NCBI RefSeq assembly: GCF_014199325.1
Contig: NZ_JACIJJ010000003.1
Location: 496,001 to 560,000 of the forward strand
Length of the DNA stretch: 64,000 nt
Direction of reading: 5' to 3'
Source of the DNA: Sphingomonas yantingensis
GTDB taxonomy: Bacteria > Pseudomonadota > Alphaproteobacteria > Sphingomonadales > Sphingomonadaceae
Shown: piece after piece, positions 9,456 to 18,837 of the stretch
Layout: each line of letters opens with the position of its first letter
Numbering within the stretch: position 1 is the first letter of the stretch
Made by a program: the position numbers and the translations under genes
Notes under the pieces: generated by a model
Told to the model about the DNA's origin: nothing
Seen by the model: only the letters and a program-made list of their open reading frames with translations
Database searches by the model: none

Positions 9456-11318
9456 CTAATCGATCGGCTCGGCGGGACGGAAGCGGTTCTGCGCGGTCAG
9501 TCGGATCGGCGCGTTGGGGGCGCCGTAGCCGTCATATCCGCGCCGCTCGACGAACTCGAAGAAGAAGGTTCGCGCGAATGCCCGGCTGTAGAGCTGGCGA
9601 TAGCGCCCGCCCACCCCGTCCTCGTCGATCAGCAGGTCGTGGCGCGCCAGGGTCGCCGCCTCGGCATCCGACAGGCCGAACCGAGCGGCCGCGTCCTCGG
9701 CATAGTTGGGCGCGATCGGCAATTTCTCCAGCCCTCTCGCCTCAAGCGCCTCGGCCGCCGCCTCCAGATCAGGGACGCGCAGCGCCAGATGCTGGAACCC
9801 CGCGCCGAACGACTGGCTGAGGAAGCGGGCGGACAGCGCACTGCGCGCGTCGGTGCTGTTGAGGGTGATGCGAAAGCTGCCGTCGCGGTTCTGGATCGCC
9901 TGGCTCTGGACGAGGCCGTTGGGGTCGATCACGTCCTGCGGCGCCTGCACCGCCACGTCGAACAGCGCGCGCCAGTAAAGCTGCCACGACAGGAACTCGT
10001 CGTGATGGACGGTCGCGGCCAGGTGATCGATCGCCTCGATCGCGACGCGCGGCTCCGCTGGGGCGTCGTCTATGACGAACTCGTCGGCCCAGATCGCCGG
10101 CGCGGCTTCGGCATCGAGGACGTAGACGAGGCTGCCCGCCACCCCGCGCAGCGCCGGCATCGCGGGCAGGTCGCTCGGATGTTCGGGCACGCCGAGGGCG
10201 CGCGCACGCGCGATGGCCGCCGGCCCGTCGGCGACCACGAGGCCGATCGCGCAGATCGAGGTACCGTGCGCGGTGCGATAGGCCGCCGCGAACCCGACCG
10301 CCTCGTAATTCAGCACGAAATTGGCCGCGCCCGCCCGCCACAGCTCGACCGCCTTCGACCGGTGTCGGCCGATCTGGTCGAAGCCGGCGCCGTGGAGCAT
10401 CGCCGCCAGCCGTTCGCGATCCGCCTCCGCCACCGCGAACTCGACGAATTCGATTCCCTCGATGATCGCACGCGCGGGCATCGTCGCAGGCAGGCCGAGC
10501 TTGCGCGCCGCCGCGTCACGCAGCGCATCGAGCGACCGCAGGCCATCGCGCGCCACCATCTCGGCCGAACTGCTGCGGAACCGGTCGTTGAAGATCTCGA
10601 GGCTGAGCGGCCCGTCATAGCCGATCCGCAGAATCTCCGCGACATAGGTCGCCAGATCGAACCCGCCCTGCCCCGGCAGGCTGCGGAAATGGCGGCTCCA
10701 GTAAAGGTAATCCATCTCCATGCGCGGCGCGTCTGCCAGCTGCACGAAGACGAGCTTTGCCGGGTCGATTTCCCGGATCGACGCGCTGGGAATGCCGCGC
10801 GCGAGCGAGTGAAAGCTGTCGAGGAGGATGCCGATATTGGGATGGTCGACCGCCTGCACGATGTCCCAGACCACCCGGTGGTCGGCGACGTGACGACCCC
10901 AGGCCAGCGCCTCGTACCCCACGGTCACGCCATATTCGGCGGCGAGATCGCCGATCGCGCGCAAATCCGCGACGATCGTGTCGCGGTCGCCGCTCGCGAG
11001 CGGCGAGGTGTTCGAGCAGAGAAGCAGCCGGTCGCAGCGAAGCGTGCGCATCACCTCGAACTTCTGACGTGCCCGGGCGAGGGCGCGGCTGCGGTGCGGC
11101 TCCGGCATCCCCTCCACATCGCGCAGCGGCTGATAGAGGACGCAGTCGAGGCCCAGTTCGTCCATCAGCGCGCGCACCTGCACCGCCGACAGCGCGGAGG
11201 CGACGAAATCGGTGTCGAAAATTTCGACCGCGCGAAACCCAGCGGCGGCGGCGGCGCGCAGCTTGTCCTCCAGCGTCCCGCTCAGCGACACGGTGGCGAT
11301 GGCGTTGATCGAGGTCAT
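9456..11318 (-). CDS. quiC: 3-dehydroshikimate dehydratase, two-domain QuiC1 type
   Basis: 620 residues. The N-terminal TIM barrel (about 1-275) carries the metal and active-site set E136 (VGYEALAWGRH), D167 and H170 (LLDSFHSLA), Q193 (FVQLADAP) and E241 (LSLEIFNDRFR). This is the same spacing as known bacterial dehydroshikimate dehydratases. The C-terminal half (about 285-620) is a vicinal-oxygen-chelate/HPPD-like domain with H432, H510 and E588. The enzyme converts 3-dehydroshikimate to protocatechuate, feeding the beta-ketoadipate or 4,5-cleavage routes, in the cytoplasm. It is the last gene of a four-gene operon whose stops and starts overlap (ATGA at 11318). Other assignments (generic sugar-phosphate isomerase, HPPD) fit the fused architecture less well. 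Confidence 0.88.
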   Translation of the reverse strand: MTSINAIATVSLSGTLEDKLRAAAAAGFRAVEIFDTDFVASALSAVQVRALMDELGLDCVLYQPLRDVEGMPEPHRSRALARARQKFEVMRTLRCDRLLLCSNTSPLASGDRDTIVADLRAIGDLAAEYGVTVGYEALAWGRHVADHRVVWDIVQAVDHPNIGILLDSFHSLARGIPSASIREIDPAKLVFVQLADAPRMEMDYLYWSRHFRSLPGQGGFDLATYVAEILRIGYDGPLSLEIFNDRFRSSSAEMVARDGLRSLDALRDAAARKLGLPATMPARAIIEGIEFVEFAVAEADRERLAAMLHGAGFDQIGRHRSKAVELWRAGAANFVLNYEAVGFAAAYRTAHGTSICAIGLVVADGPAAIARARALGVPEHPSDLPAMPALRGVAGSLVYVLDAEAAPAIWADEFVIDDAPAEPRVAIEAIDHLAATVHHDEFLSWQLYWRALFDVAVQAPQDVIDPNGLVQSQAIQNRDGSFRITLNSTDARSALSARFLSQSFGAGFQHLALRVPDLEAAAEALEARGLEKLPIAPNYAEDAAARFGLSDAEAATLARHDLLIDEDGVGGRYRQLYSRAFARTFFFEFVERRGYDGYGAPNAPIRLTAQNRFRPAEPID

Positions 11319-12376
11319 GGCAGATCCTTTTGCGCGTGCGGCAGCGGCACGGTGGCGAGCCGGTCGGCCTGGAAGGAGCCGAGCCAGAGCGTGTCACCGA
11401 TGATCGCCGCCGCCGACAGGCCGTTGAACGCGCGCTGCGGCGTGCCATAGGCGACGGTAGCGATCCGCCGCGCGGCCGGATCGACCGCGCCCACCACCCA
11501 GCCGCGTGGGCAGCGCATCGGGTCGGCGACGCCGTTGGCGACCCGGCGCAGTCCCCCGCATGCCGGCTCGTCGAGGCGCATGCCCGCGACCAGCAGCCGC
11601 CCACCGCTCCAGCGGATGTTGTCGGGCATAAAATCGGGGGCCTCGATCCGCGCCGCCGGCCGGGCGGTATCGCGCCGGTCGAAGACGACGACGGCGTGCC
11701 AGCCGAATGCGACGACGTAGAAATGCCGACCATCGGGATCGATCTCTATCCCGTTGTTTCCCGGCAGTTCGGTGCCCGGCAGCAGCTCGAACGCGGCGGC
11801 GCCGGGGGACAGCCGCCAGACGGCCCCGGTCGTCCGGCCCTCGACGAAATTGGCGATGCTGGTACCGGGCCGGTTCAAGACCGTCACCAGGATCGTCCCA
11901 TCGGCGAAGCTCGCGACGCTGTTGGCGACCTGTCCGGCGGGCATCGGCATGCAGCCGCGCCAGCGGAGCGTGGGTGCGGCGGTGCGAGTCGATACCTCGA
12001 ACCGCTCGATCGATTCGCGGCCGCCATGATTGACGACGAGCAGCTCGTACCGGTCCCGCCCGATCGGCCGCAGCGAAAGGCCGCGTGCGTTAAACAACGC
12101 CGGATCGACCGGCCCCGGACAGCCACCGCGCCAGCGCCGGTCGGGCGCGACCTGTTCCTGCCGCCCCTCGTACCAGCTCGACAGCGTAAGCGCACGAGTA
12201 TCGACCAGCTTCAAGCCGGCCCCGGGCGCAAACCCGCTGGCGATCAGCCACGCCGTACCGGGGATGGCGACCACATCCTCCGGCCTTTCGGCGCCGCAGA
12301 CATAGGTCATCGGCGGCTCGGGCGGGCAGTCTCCGGGCTGGAGTGCCAGCGCCGCGGCGAAAAGCCCCGCGCCCAT
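11315..12376 (-). CDS. Exported beta-propeller protein, SMP-30/strictosidine-synthase-like
   Basis: 353 residues from the ATG at 12376, which overlaps the esterase stop (TGATG). The N-terminus MGAGLFAAALALQPGDC resembles a signal peptide ending before or at a Cys. Repeated blade-like segments follow (FNARGLSLRPIGRDRYELLV, GQVANSVASFADGTILVTVL, GNNGIEIDPDGRHFYVVAFG, PDNIRWSGGRLLVAG, FNGLSAAAIIGDTLWLGSFQ), each with the N/D-G pattern of calcium-dependent six-bladed propellers. Family members are lactonases, arylesterases or binding proteins. Placed between two esterases and a dehydroshikimate dehydratase, it may act on a lactone or ester released from plant phenolics in the periplasm. The activity is inference. 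Confidence 0.7.
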   Translation of the reverse strand: MGAGLFAAALALQPGDCPPEPPMTYVCGAERPEDVVAIPGTAWLIASGFAPGAGLKLVDTRALTLSSWYEGRQEQVAPDRRWRGGCPGPVDPALFNARGLSLRPIGRDRYELLVVNHGGRESIERFEVSTRTAAPTLRWRGCMPMPAGQVANSVASFADGTILVTVLNRPGTSIANFVEGRTTGAVWRLSPGAAAFELLPGTELPGNNGIEIDPDGRHFYVVAFGWHAVVVFDRRDTARPAARIEAPDFMPDNIRWSGGRLLVAGMRLDEPACGGLRRVANGVADPMRCPRGWVVGAVDPAARRIATVAYGTPQRAFNGLSAAAIIGDTLWLGSFQADRLATVPLPHAQKDLP

Positions 12377-13956
12377 CAGTCGCGCGGCCGCGCCCCGGCG
12401 GCGCGCGGCGGCGGCACTGCGCCCTCGAACAGCGCCATCTCGCGCGCGTGCGGCCAGTCGATCACCCGGCTTTCGGGCGCGAGCCACACAAGGCGGGGGG
12501 CAGCGGGATCGAACGCGGGCCAGCGGCCGGTGGCGGGGCCGGCAGGCACGCCCGTGCGCGCGAAGGCGAGCAACGCCCCCGACATCTCCCGCTCGAGGCC
12601 AAGGTCGCCCGGCTCCCAATTCCGGGTCGTCCGGAACAGGTTGAGCGCATCGCGCGTGCGCAGCCAATAGGGCACGTCGCCGGTGTGATACGCCCCCACC
12701 GTCGCGGGGTCATGATCGCTGAAGGTGACGCCCGGCGCATAGGGCTGACGCCGCGTGAAGAGATAGGCATAGGCGCGCGCCCGTCCGAACCGCGCCTGAT
12801 GCGCGGCCCAGTCGAACATCTGCCGCCCGACACTGGCATCCCGCGCGATATCGGCGGCGTCGCGCGCCGCGTCACCGCTGTCGTAAGCCGCCAGGATCGG
12901 GTCGGCCCGCACCCCGAACCGCTCGCGCACCGCGGCGACCAGCGCGCGGCGGTCGGCGATCCGCTCGAACGGGCGAAAACTCTCGTCGCGGGTGTAGCCG
13001 ATCAGGATCGGCACATCGGCCTGCGCTTTCGAGGCGAACACCCGCTCGGCAGGGCCGGTGACATAGCGGCCATCCTCCGCGATCATCACGCGCGCGCCCT
13101 GCGCGGCGACGATGCGGTCGCCAGGCACCGCGCGCAGATCGGCCAGCGTGCGCGCGCCGAGCTTCCCGGCCAGGTCGGTGCCCGCCGCCTCCGCCTCGGT
13201 TCGCGAGGCGGGACCCAGCATCCCGCCGAACGTACTGCCGCTCATCCCCACCGCGCGCCGGAACAGGCCGCGTGCCGGCGGGCTCATCTGCAATAGCGCG
13301 ACCGACATCGATCCGGCGGACTGGCCGACGATGGTGACGTTGTCCGGATCGCCGCCGAAGCGCGCGATGTTTCGCTTCACCCAGTGGAGCGCGGCGATCT
13401 GGTCCATCAGGCCATAATTGCCCGACGCGCCATAGCCCGATTCGCGCGCCAGATCCGGATGCGCCGTGAAGCCGAGCGCCCCCACCCGATAGGCGAGGTT
13501 GACGCGCACAACCCCCTCGCGCGCCAGCGGCTCGCCCGAATAGTTCGCCATGCTGGCCGAGCCGATGGTGAAGCCGCCGCCATAGATCCAGACGACCACC
13601 GGCGCGCGGCGCGCGCCCCGCGGCGCCCAGATGTTGAGATAGAGGCAATCCTCGCTCGTCGCCTCTTCCCCGAAATAATGGTTCTGGCGGGGACTGCGCA
13701 GCGGTTGCAGGCATTCGGGGGCGAAACGGTCCGCGTGGCGGATGCCGGTCCAGCTGGCGGCCGGCTGCGGCGGCTTCCAGCGCAGGTCGCGGACCGGCGG
13801 CGCGGCAAAAGGCACGCCGAGATACGCATCGACCCCGCCCGACAGCGAGAGGCCCGACAGGCGCCCGCCCTCCGTCGTCACCATCGGCTCCTGCGGCGTA
13901 CGCTGTGCCGAGAGCGACAGGAGCGCGGCGAGCGCGGCAAGGCTCCGTCCGATCAT
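12376..13956 (-). CDS. Exported type-B carboxylesterase
   Basis: 526 residues with a signal peptide (MIGRSLAALAALLSLSAQ). Type-B carboxylesterase landmarks are present: GVPFAAPPVRDLRW, EDCLYLNIWAP, oxyanion GGG (126-128), nucleophile S213 in GQSAGS, acid E325 (GYTRDESFRPF) and H424 (GAYHTGDVPY). Length is normal. The gene overlaps both its neighbours (ATGA at 13956, TGATG at 12376). Together with the second hydrolase, propeller and dehydroshikimate dehydratase it looks like part of a system that cleaves plant esters of quinate or shikimate (for example chlorogenic-type esters) outside the cytoplasm. The substrate is inferred, not read from motifs. Confidence 0.88.
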   Translation of the reverse strand: MIGRSLAALAALLSLSAQRTPQEPMVTTEGGRLSGLSLSGGVDAYLGVPFAAPPVRDLRWKPPQPAASWTGIRHADRFAPECLQPLRSPRQNHYFGEEATSEDCLYLNIWAPRGARRAPVVVWIYGGGFTIGSASMANYSGEPLAREGVVRVNLAYRVGALGFTAHPDLARESGYGASGNYGLMDQIAALHWVKRNIARFGGDPDNVTIVGQSAGSMSVALLQMSPPARGLFRRAVGMSGSTFGGMLGPASRTEAEAAGTDLAGKLGARTLADLRAVPGDRIVAAQGARVMIAEDGRYVTGPAERVFASKAQADVPILIGYTRDESFRPFERIADRRALVAAVRERFGVRADPILAAYDSGDAARDAADIARDASVGRQMFDWAAHQARFGRARAYAYLFTRRQPYAPGVTFSDHDPATVGAYHTGDVPYWLRTRDALNLFRTTRNWEPGDLGLEREMSGALLAFARTGVPAGPATGRWPAFDPAAPRLVWLAPESRVIDWPHAREMALFEGAVPPPRAAGARPRD

Positions 13957-14918
13957 TTGCGAGGCACGCCGAGTGTCTTGTGGAAGAAGTCGAACGTCGC
14001 GTTGGTGGCGCGCAGCGTCGCGGCGCGCGTCGCCGCCGGCGTCTTGCCGATGAAGCTGTGATCGACGCCGGGGATATAGATCGTCTCAGCCTTCACCCCG
14101 GCTTTCGCAAGCGCGGCGGCACCCAGCCGCGACTGGGCGACCGGCACCACCTTGTCGTCCTCGCCGTGGATCAACAGGAAGGGCGGATCCTTGGCATCGA
14201 TATAGGTCACGGGGCTGACCGCGCGGATGCGATCGGCCGGGCACGCTCCCTCGCAACCGAGCAGGCGCGCACCCGCCGCGTTGCCGTCGGGCGTCGCGGT
14301 CATGCCGGCGAAGTCATAGACGCCGTACCACGTCACCACCGCATTCGCGCAGCCATCGTTCGCCGCGGCCGGATCGAGCGCGGTCTCGCGGCAGGCGAGC
14401 CCCGTCAGCGCCGCCAGGTGCCCGCCCGCCGAGCCGCCCCACAGGCCGACGCGGGCGGGATCGATGCGATAGTCGGCGGCATGCGCCTTCAGGAAGCGCA
14501 GCGCGGAGTTGGCGTCCTGCAACTGCGCGGGAAAACGTGCCTCACCCGACAGCCGGTATTCGAGGCTGGCGACAGTGAATCCCTCGCCCGCGAGCATCGC
14601 CAACGCCCTGGGAAAGTCGGCCAGCGCACCCGAATGGCGGGTATGCCCCCCCTGCCAGCCGCCGCCATGGATGTAGAGCACCAGCGGATGCGGGCCGGGG
14701 GTTGCGGGGACATAGATATCGACGATCTGCGGGCGATAGCCGGGCAGCGTCTGATAGGTGACGTCGCGATAGGCCTTTACCCCGCCCGGAAACGCGACGG
14801 GCTTAACCGGGAAACGATCCTCGATCACGGGCGTGGCGGCGACAGGAAAGTCGCGCTGCTGCGCCGACGTGGCGGCGATCGGCGTCAGAGCCAGTAACAG
14901 CGACAAGGCAATCTTCAT
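13953..14918 (-). CDS. Exported alpha/beta hydrolase, hormone-sensitive-lipase/feruloyl-esterase-like
   Basis: 321 residues from the ATG at 14918, with GGAGGGGAG upstream. Signal peptide MKIALSLLLALTPIAATSAQ. Oxyanion motif YIHGGGWQGG (about 83-91), nucleophile S163 in GGSAGG, acid D254/D255 (HGEDDKVVP) and H287 (VDHSFIGK). First gene of the four-gene operon, transcribed from the region holding the operator at 15007-15026. Four cysteines in the insert GCEGACP and DGCANA may form disulfides, consistent with a periplasmic enzyme. It probably shares substrates with the neighbouring carboxylesterase. Confidence 0.85.
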   Translation of the reverse strand: MKIALSLLLALTPIAATSAQQRDFPVAATPVIEDRFPVKPVAFPGGVKAYRDVTYQTLPGYRPQIVDIYVPATPGPHPLVLYIHGGGWQGGHTRHSGALADFPRALAMLAGEGFTVASLEYRLSGEARFPAQLQDANSALRFLKAHAADYRIDPARVGLWGGSAGGHLAALTGLACRETALDPAAANDGCANAVVTWYGVYDFAGMTATPDGNAAGARLLGCEGACPADRIRAVSPVTYIDAKDPPFLLIHGEDDKVVPVAQSRLGAAALAKAGVKAETIYIPGVDHSFIGKTPAATRAATLRATNATFDFFHKTLGVPRK

Positions 14919-15006
14919 CGTCACACTCCCCTCCGGCAACGCCGCCCTTTGCGGGCGTACGGCGACCTTGTCCTACCAAGTCAGAGCGGCGCTGGAAACA
15001 GAAAAG

Positions 15007-15026
15007 AGGAACTGGTTCGTAACACG
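15007..15026. promoter_or_regulatory. TetR-type operator in the hydrolase/tetR divergent region
   Basis: AGGAACTGGTTCGTAACACG. The core GGAAC-N2-GTTCGTAAC matches the sites at 7821-7838 and 15747-15766. Being between divergent genes, it can control both the hydrolase-quiC operon and the regulator gene itself. Confidence 0.7.
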
Positions 15027-15077
15027 AAAGCGATGGTTGCCCGTTGCGTCCGACCGGCGGGGCGGTAGGACAGATGC

Positions 15078-15731
15078 ATGGCCACCGAACCCGACCCGAC
15101 CACCGATGCCCCCCGCCGCACCCGTGCACAGGCACGAGAGGAAGCGATCAATGCGATCCTCGACATCGCCACCGCGGAGTTCGTCGAAAAGGGGCTCGCC
15201 GGCGCACGGATCGACGAAATCGCGGGCAAGGCGACCAAGCGGAAGATCTATTACTATTTCGGGGGCAAGGACGAACTCTACCGCGCGGTTCTCGAACGCG
15301 CCTATCGCCGGGTGCGCGCGAGCGAGGCGGAAGTCGATATCGACAGCGGCACCGCGGCAGAGGCGCTACGCCGACTGGTCGAGCACGACGTGCGCTATCA
15401 CTCGCAGCATCCCGATCTGGTCCGGTTGGTGATGAACGAGAACATCCACCGCGCCGAGCACCTGAAACAGATCGAGGGTCTCCAATCGAACAACCGGCGC
15501 GTGATCGACCTGCTCGCCGCGATCCTGAAGCGCGGCGAGGCCGAGGGCGTGTTCCGTGCGGGGATCGACCCCGTCGACCTCCACATGAACATGACCGCGC
15601 TGGCTTTCTACAACGTCTCCAACCAGTTCACCTTCGCGCACAATTTCGGCGTCGACATGACGAGCGATGCAGCGATCGAGAAGCGGGCGGGCCAGGTCGC
15701 CGACATCCTGCTCGCCTGGGTGCGCCCCTGA
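15078..15731 (+). CDS. TetR-family repressor of the shikimate/quinate-ester regulon
   Basis: 217 residues from the ATG at 15078 (AGGA 7 nt before). The N-terminal helix-turn-helix (about 15-70) reads AREEAINAILDIATAEFVEK, then GARIDEIAGKATKRKIYYYF, the standard TetR DNA-binding domain. The C-terminal ligand domain (about 75-217) is all-helical and Met/His-rich near its end (DLHMNMTALAFYNVSNQFTF). It lies between two copies of the shared operator, so autoregulation is likely. The inducer is presumably shikimate, quinate, dehydroshikimate or an aromatic product, which is inference. Confidence 0.88.
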   Translation: MATEPDPTTDAPRRTRAQAREEAINAILDIATAEFVEKGLAGARIDEIAGKATKRKIYYYFGGKDELYRAVLERAYRRVRASEAEVDIDSGTAAEALRRLVEHDVRYHSQHPDLVRLVMNENIHRAEHLKQIEGLQSNNRRVIDLLAAILKRGEAEGVFRAGIDPVDLHMNMTALAFYNVSNQFTFAHNFGVDMTSDAAIEKRAGQVADILLAWVRP

Positions 15732-15741
15732 AACGACTCAA

Positions 15742-15770
15742 TTGACAGGAACAAGTTCGTAACACTAAAT
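15742..15770 (+). promoter_or_regulatory. Promoter with TetR-type operator for the TonB-receptor gene
   Basis: TTGACA (15742-15747) and CTAAAT (15765-15770) are 17 nt apart. The operator AGGAACAAGTTCGTAACACT (15747-15766) fills the spacer, nearly identical to the site at 15007-15026. Confidence 0.75.
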
Positions 15771-15817
15771 CGCCTGCATGATCGCCGGACCACCGGCGGC
15801 GTGGGGAGGATTTGGAC

Positions 15818-18778
15818 ATGACCAAGCGGACGCGTTTCGCCATCACGGCTTCCTCGTCGGTGCTCGCACTGGCGCTACCTGCGGCAGCATCCGCGCAGTC
15901 GATCGATCCCGAACCCGGCGCGCAGAGCGTCACCGATCCCGCCGCAACCGAACAGGCGGACGACGCGGCCGAGGACATCATCGTCACCGGCTCGCTGATC
16001 CGCCGCCCCAACGACAGCTCGGCCAGCCCGATCGTGTCGGTCAGCGATGCGGCGCTTCGTGAAACGGGCGCGGTCAACGTCGTCGACGCGCTCAACCAGA
16101 TCCCGAGCTTTACCACGTCGGGCAACGGCAGCACCGGCGGCCAAGGTCAGGGCGGCCGCTCGACCGTCAACCTTCACGGCCTCGGCTCGAACCGCAACCT
16201 TGTGCTGCTCGACGGTCGGCGCCTGCCCGTCTCGGACATCAACGGGAATGTCGACATCAACATCCTGCCGGATGCGATCATCGGCGGGATCGACGTCATC
16301 ACCGGAGGCGCCTCGGCTGTCTATGGCTCCGACGCGATCTCGGGCGTCGTCAACTTCAAGACAGTGCGCAAGCTCGAGGGGTTTCGCGTCGACCTGTTGA
16401 ACGGGATTTCGGAGCGGGGCGATTCCTATCGCTTCAACGGATCGGTCGCGTTCGGATCGAGCTTTGCCGAGGATCGCGGCAACCTGGTCGCCGCGTTCAG
16501 CTACGCCAAAGCCGATCCGGTCAACGGGTCGACGCGGCCGTTCTTCTTTGACAAGACGCCCTCGTCCTTCATCGGCACGGGCACGTTCGTACCCAGCGCC
16601 ACCAACGCGCCGAGCGCGGCGGCAGTGAACGGAGTGTTCGCCGGATACGGCGTGACCCAGGCGATCAATCCGCTGCTCAACCTGGGCTTCAACGACGATC
16701 GCACCCTGTTCGTACAGACCGGGGCGGTCAATTATCGCGGGCCGCGCAGCAATCAGGGCTATCTGATCGTCGGCAACAACGTCCGCATGCCCGTCGGCCA
16801 GCAGATCCAGTTCCAGAACGCGCTCGACCGCAAGACCGCGTTTGTGAAGGCCGATTACCAGCTGACCCCCGCCGTCACGCTCTACGGCCAGTTCATGTAT
16901 GTCGACCTGACCGTTCAGACCGAGAGCGGCGGCAGCCTGACGCAGTTCGGCGCGCTCACCAGCGTGCCGGTCACCAACCCGTTTATTCCGGCGGCGCTGC
17001 GGACGATCCTTGCCTCGCGGCCCAACCCCAATGCGCCCTTCACCTGGAACGGACGCTATGTCGGGGTGCCGTACAAGAATTTCGGCGAGCACTACACGAT
17101 CCAGCAATATCTGGCCGGCGCACGCGGCGACTTCGCGCCGGGCTGGTCGTACGATCTGTTCGCCTCGTGGGACAAGTCCGCGCACCAGCTCGAAATCGGT
17201 AATGCAGTGCTGAAAAGCCGAGTGCAGACGCTGCTCAATGCGGCCGATGGCGGCAATTCGCTGTGCGCGGGCGGGTTCAATCCGTTCGGCGACGCCAATG
17301 CCCGGTCGCTGTCGGCCGCGTGCCGCGATTACATCACCAAGACCGCCTTCTCGCAGGAGGACCTGACCCAGACGCAGGTCCAGGGCCAGATCAACGGCCG
17401 CCTCTTCGACCTCGGCGCCGGCCCGGCGCAGGTCGCCTTCGTCGGCGCCTATCGTCGCAACACCTACGACTATGTGCCCGACAGCGATCTGCGCGCGCAG
17501 AACATCGAATCGGTCATCGCCTCCGCCCCGGCGACGGGCGCCATCTCGGTCAAGGAGTTCGCGGTGCAGGTCGACGTGCCGCTGCTCGCCGACCGCCCGT
17601 TCTTCAAGGAACTGGGCATCGGCGGCGCGTTCCGCGTCTCCGATTATTCGGTGACCGGATCGGTGACGAGCTACGAGGGCGATGCACGCTGGCGGCCGTT
17701 CCAGCCGCTCTTGATCCGCGGCAGCTATCAGCGCGCGGTCCGCGCACCCAATATCGGGGAGCTGTTCTCGCCCGCATCGGGCACACAGCTCGTCATCGGC
17801 ACCCCGCCCGCCTCGCTCGGCGATCCGTGCGACGTGCGCTCGACCGCGCGCACGGGATCGAACGGCGCGCGCGTCGCAACCCTCTGCGTCGCACAGGGCA
17901 TTCCGCAGGCGGCGATCGGCTCATACACCTTCCCCACGACCGCGACGGGGCAGACGATCGCCGGCAATCTCGACCTCACGCCCGAAAAGGCGGACACCTT
18001 CAACGTCGGCGCGGTCTTCGACGTGCCGGGCAAGGGGTTCTTCGGCGACCTGTCGATCTCCGTCGACTATTACAACATCAAGGTCAGCAACGTGATCTCG
18101 ACGGTGCCCGGCCTCACCGTCCTGTCGAAGTGCTTCAACCTCGACGGCAGCAACCCGAACTACGACGCGGCGAACAGCTATTGCGGGCTGATCCAGCGCG
18201 ACCAGAGCGGGCAGATCAGCACGGTCAACACGCCCTATCTGAACATCGGCGGGCTGCGCACCGACGGTATCGAAGTCCAGGCCAACTGGAGCGTGCCGAC
18301 CCCGTTCCTGGGCCGGACGAGCGAGTTCTTCGCCAACGCCGGCGTCGACTGGACGCATCGCTACGAAGTCCAGCTGCTGCCCGGCACCGCGTTCCTCGAC
18401 TATACCGGCGTCAGCAACGGCGGTGCGCTGCCGACGAGCGTGCCACCCCGCGCGACGCCGGAGTGGAAGGCGCTCACCTCGTTCGGGTTCCGCTCGGACG
18501 GCGGCAGCATCGGCGCACGCTGGCGCTATCAGGACAAGCTGGCGGACGTGAGCTCGGTGCTGACCCCTGCGACCGCGCAGGTGGGCGTCCCCGCCTATAC
18601 GATCTGGGACCTGTTCGGCACGGTCAAGGTCGCCAAGTCGTTCGAGTTCCGGCTGGGCGTCAACAACCTGCTCGACAAGGCACTCCCCTTCGTCGCCAGC
18701 TCTCAGAACGGGACCGACGTCGCGCTCTATGACGCGATCGGGCGCTCCTTCTATGCCGGCACCCGCATCACCTTCTGA
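15818..18778 (+). CDS. TonB-dependent outer-membrane receptor
   Basis: 986 residues from the ATG at 15818, 7 nt after GGGGAGGA. Signal peptide (MTKRTRFAITASSSVLALAL...AQS), then a TonB box (AEDIIVTGSLIRR, about 50-62), the plug domain (SVSDAALRETGAVNVVDALN, NLHGLGSNRNLVLLDGRRLP, IDVITGGASAVYGSDAISGV) and a 22-strand-type barrel ending GRSFYAGTRITF with terminal Phe. The loops with paired Cys (SLCAGGFNPFG...AACRDY; DPCD...LCVA; KCF...SYCG) are typical of sphingomonad receptors for plant compounds. The promoter has the shared operator and the next gene is a shikimate dehydrogenase. It probably imports a phenolic ester of quinate or shikimate; no iron gene is near. Confidence 0.93.
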   Translation: MTKRTRFAITASSSVLALALPAAASAQSIDPEPGAQSVTDPAATEQADDAAEDIIVTGSLIRRPNDSSASPIVSVSDAALRETGAVNVVDALNQIPSFTTSGNGSTGGQGQGGRSTVNLHGLGSNRNLVLLDGRRLPVSDINGNVDINILPDAIIGGIDVITGGASAVYGSDAISGVVNFKTVRKLEGFRVDLLNGISERGDSYRFNGSVAFGSSFAEDRGNLVAAFSYAKADPVNGSTRPFFFDKTPSSFIGTGTFVPSATNAPSAAAVNGVFAGYGVTQAINPLLNLGFNDDRTLFVQTGAVNYRGPRSNQGYLIVGNNVRMPVGQQIQFQNALDRKTAFVKADYQLTPAVTLYGQFMYVDLTVQTESGGSLTQFGALTSVPVTNPFIPAALRTILASRPNPNAPFTWNGRYVGVPYKNFGEHYTIQQYLAGARGDFAPGWSYDLFASWDKSAHQLEIGNAVLKSRVQTLLNAADGGNSLCAGGFNPFGDANARSLSAACRDYITKTAFSQEDLTQTQVQGQINGRLFDLGAGPAQVAFVGAYRRNTYDYVPDSDLRAQNIESVIASAPATGAISVKEFAVQVDVPLLADRPFFKELGIGGAFRVSDYSVTGSVTSYEGDARWRPFQPLLIRGSYQRAVRAPNIGELFSPASGTQLVIGTPPASLGDPCDVRSTARTGSNGARVATLCVAQGIPQAAIGSYTFPTTATGQTIAGNLDLTPEKADTFNVGAVFDVPGKGFFGDLSISVDYYNIKVSNVISTVPGLTVLSKCFNLDGSNPNYDAANSYCGLIQRDQSGQISTVNTPYLNIGGLRTDGIEVQANWSVPTPFLGRTSEFFANAGVDWTHRYEVQLLPGTAFLDYTGVSNGGALPTSVPPRATPEWKALTSFGFRSDGGSIGARWRYQDKLADVSSVLTPATAQVGVPAYTIWDLFGTVKVAKSFEFRLGVNNLLDKALPFVASSQNGTDVALYDAIGRSFYAGTRITF

Positions 18779-18787
18779 CCCCTGATC

Positions 18788-18819
18788 GGCGCGGTGGCGT
18801 GCATTTCCGCCGCCGCGCC
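18788..18819 (+). other. Intercistronic hairpin between receptor and shikimate dehydrogenase genes
   Basis: A 12-bp GC-rich stem (GGCGCGGTGGCG with CGCCGCCGCGCC, one G-T pair) and an 8-nt loop, without a T-run. Likely an mRNA-stabilising or partial-termination element that separates the receptor level from the downstream enzyme. Confidence 0.55.
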
Positions 18820-18837
18820 GAAACCCGAAGGACTGCC

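Noticed and set aside
9399..11450. Very long open frame on the plus strand opposite quiC
   Set aside because: Composition is Arg/Asp/Gly/Ala-rich without domains; it is a mirror of the real minus-strand gene in GC-rich DNA.
15812..15814. TTG start two codons before the receptor ATG
   Set aside because: It is 1 nt from the ribosome-binding site; the ATG at 15818 is at the right distance.
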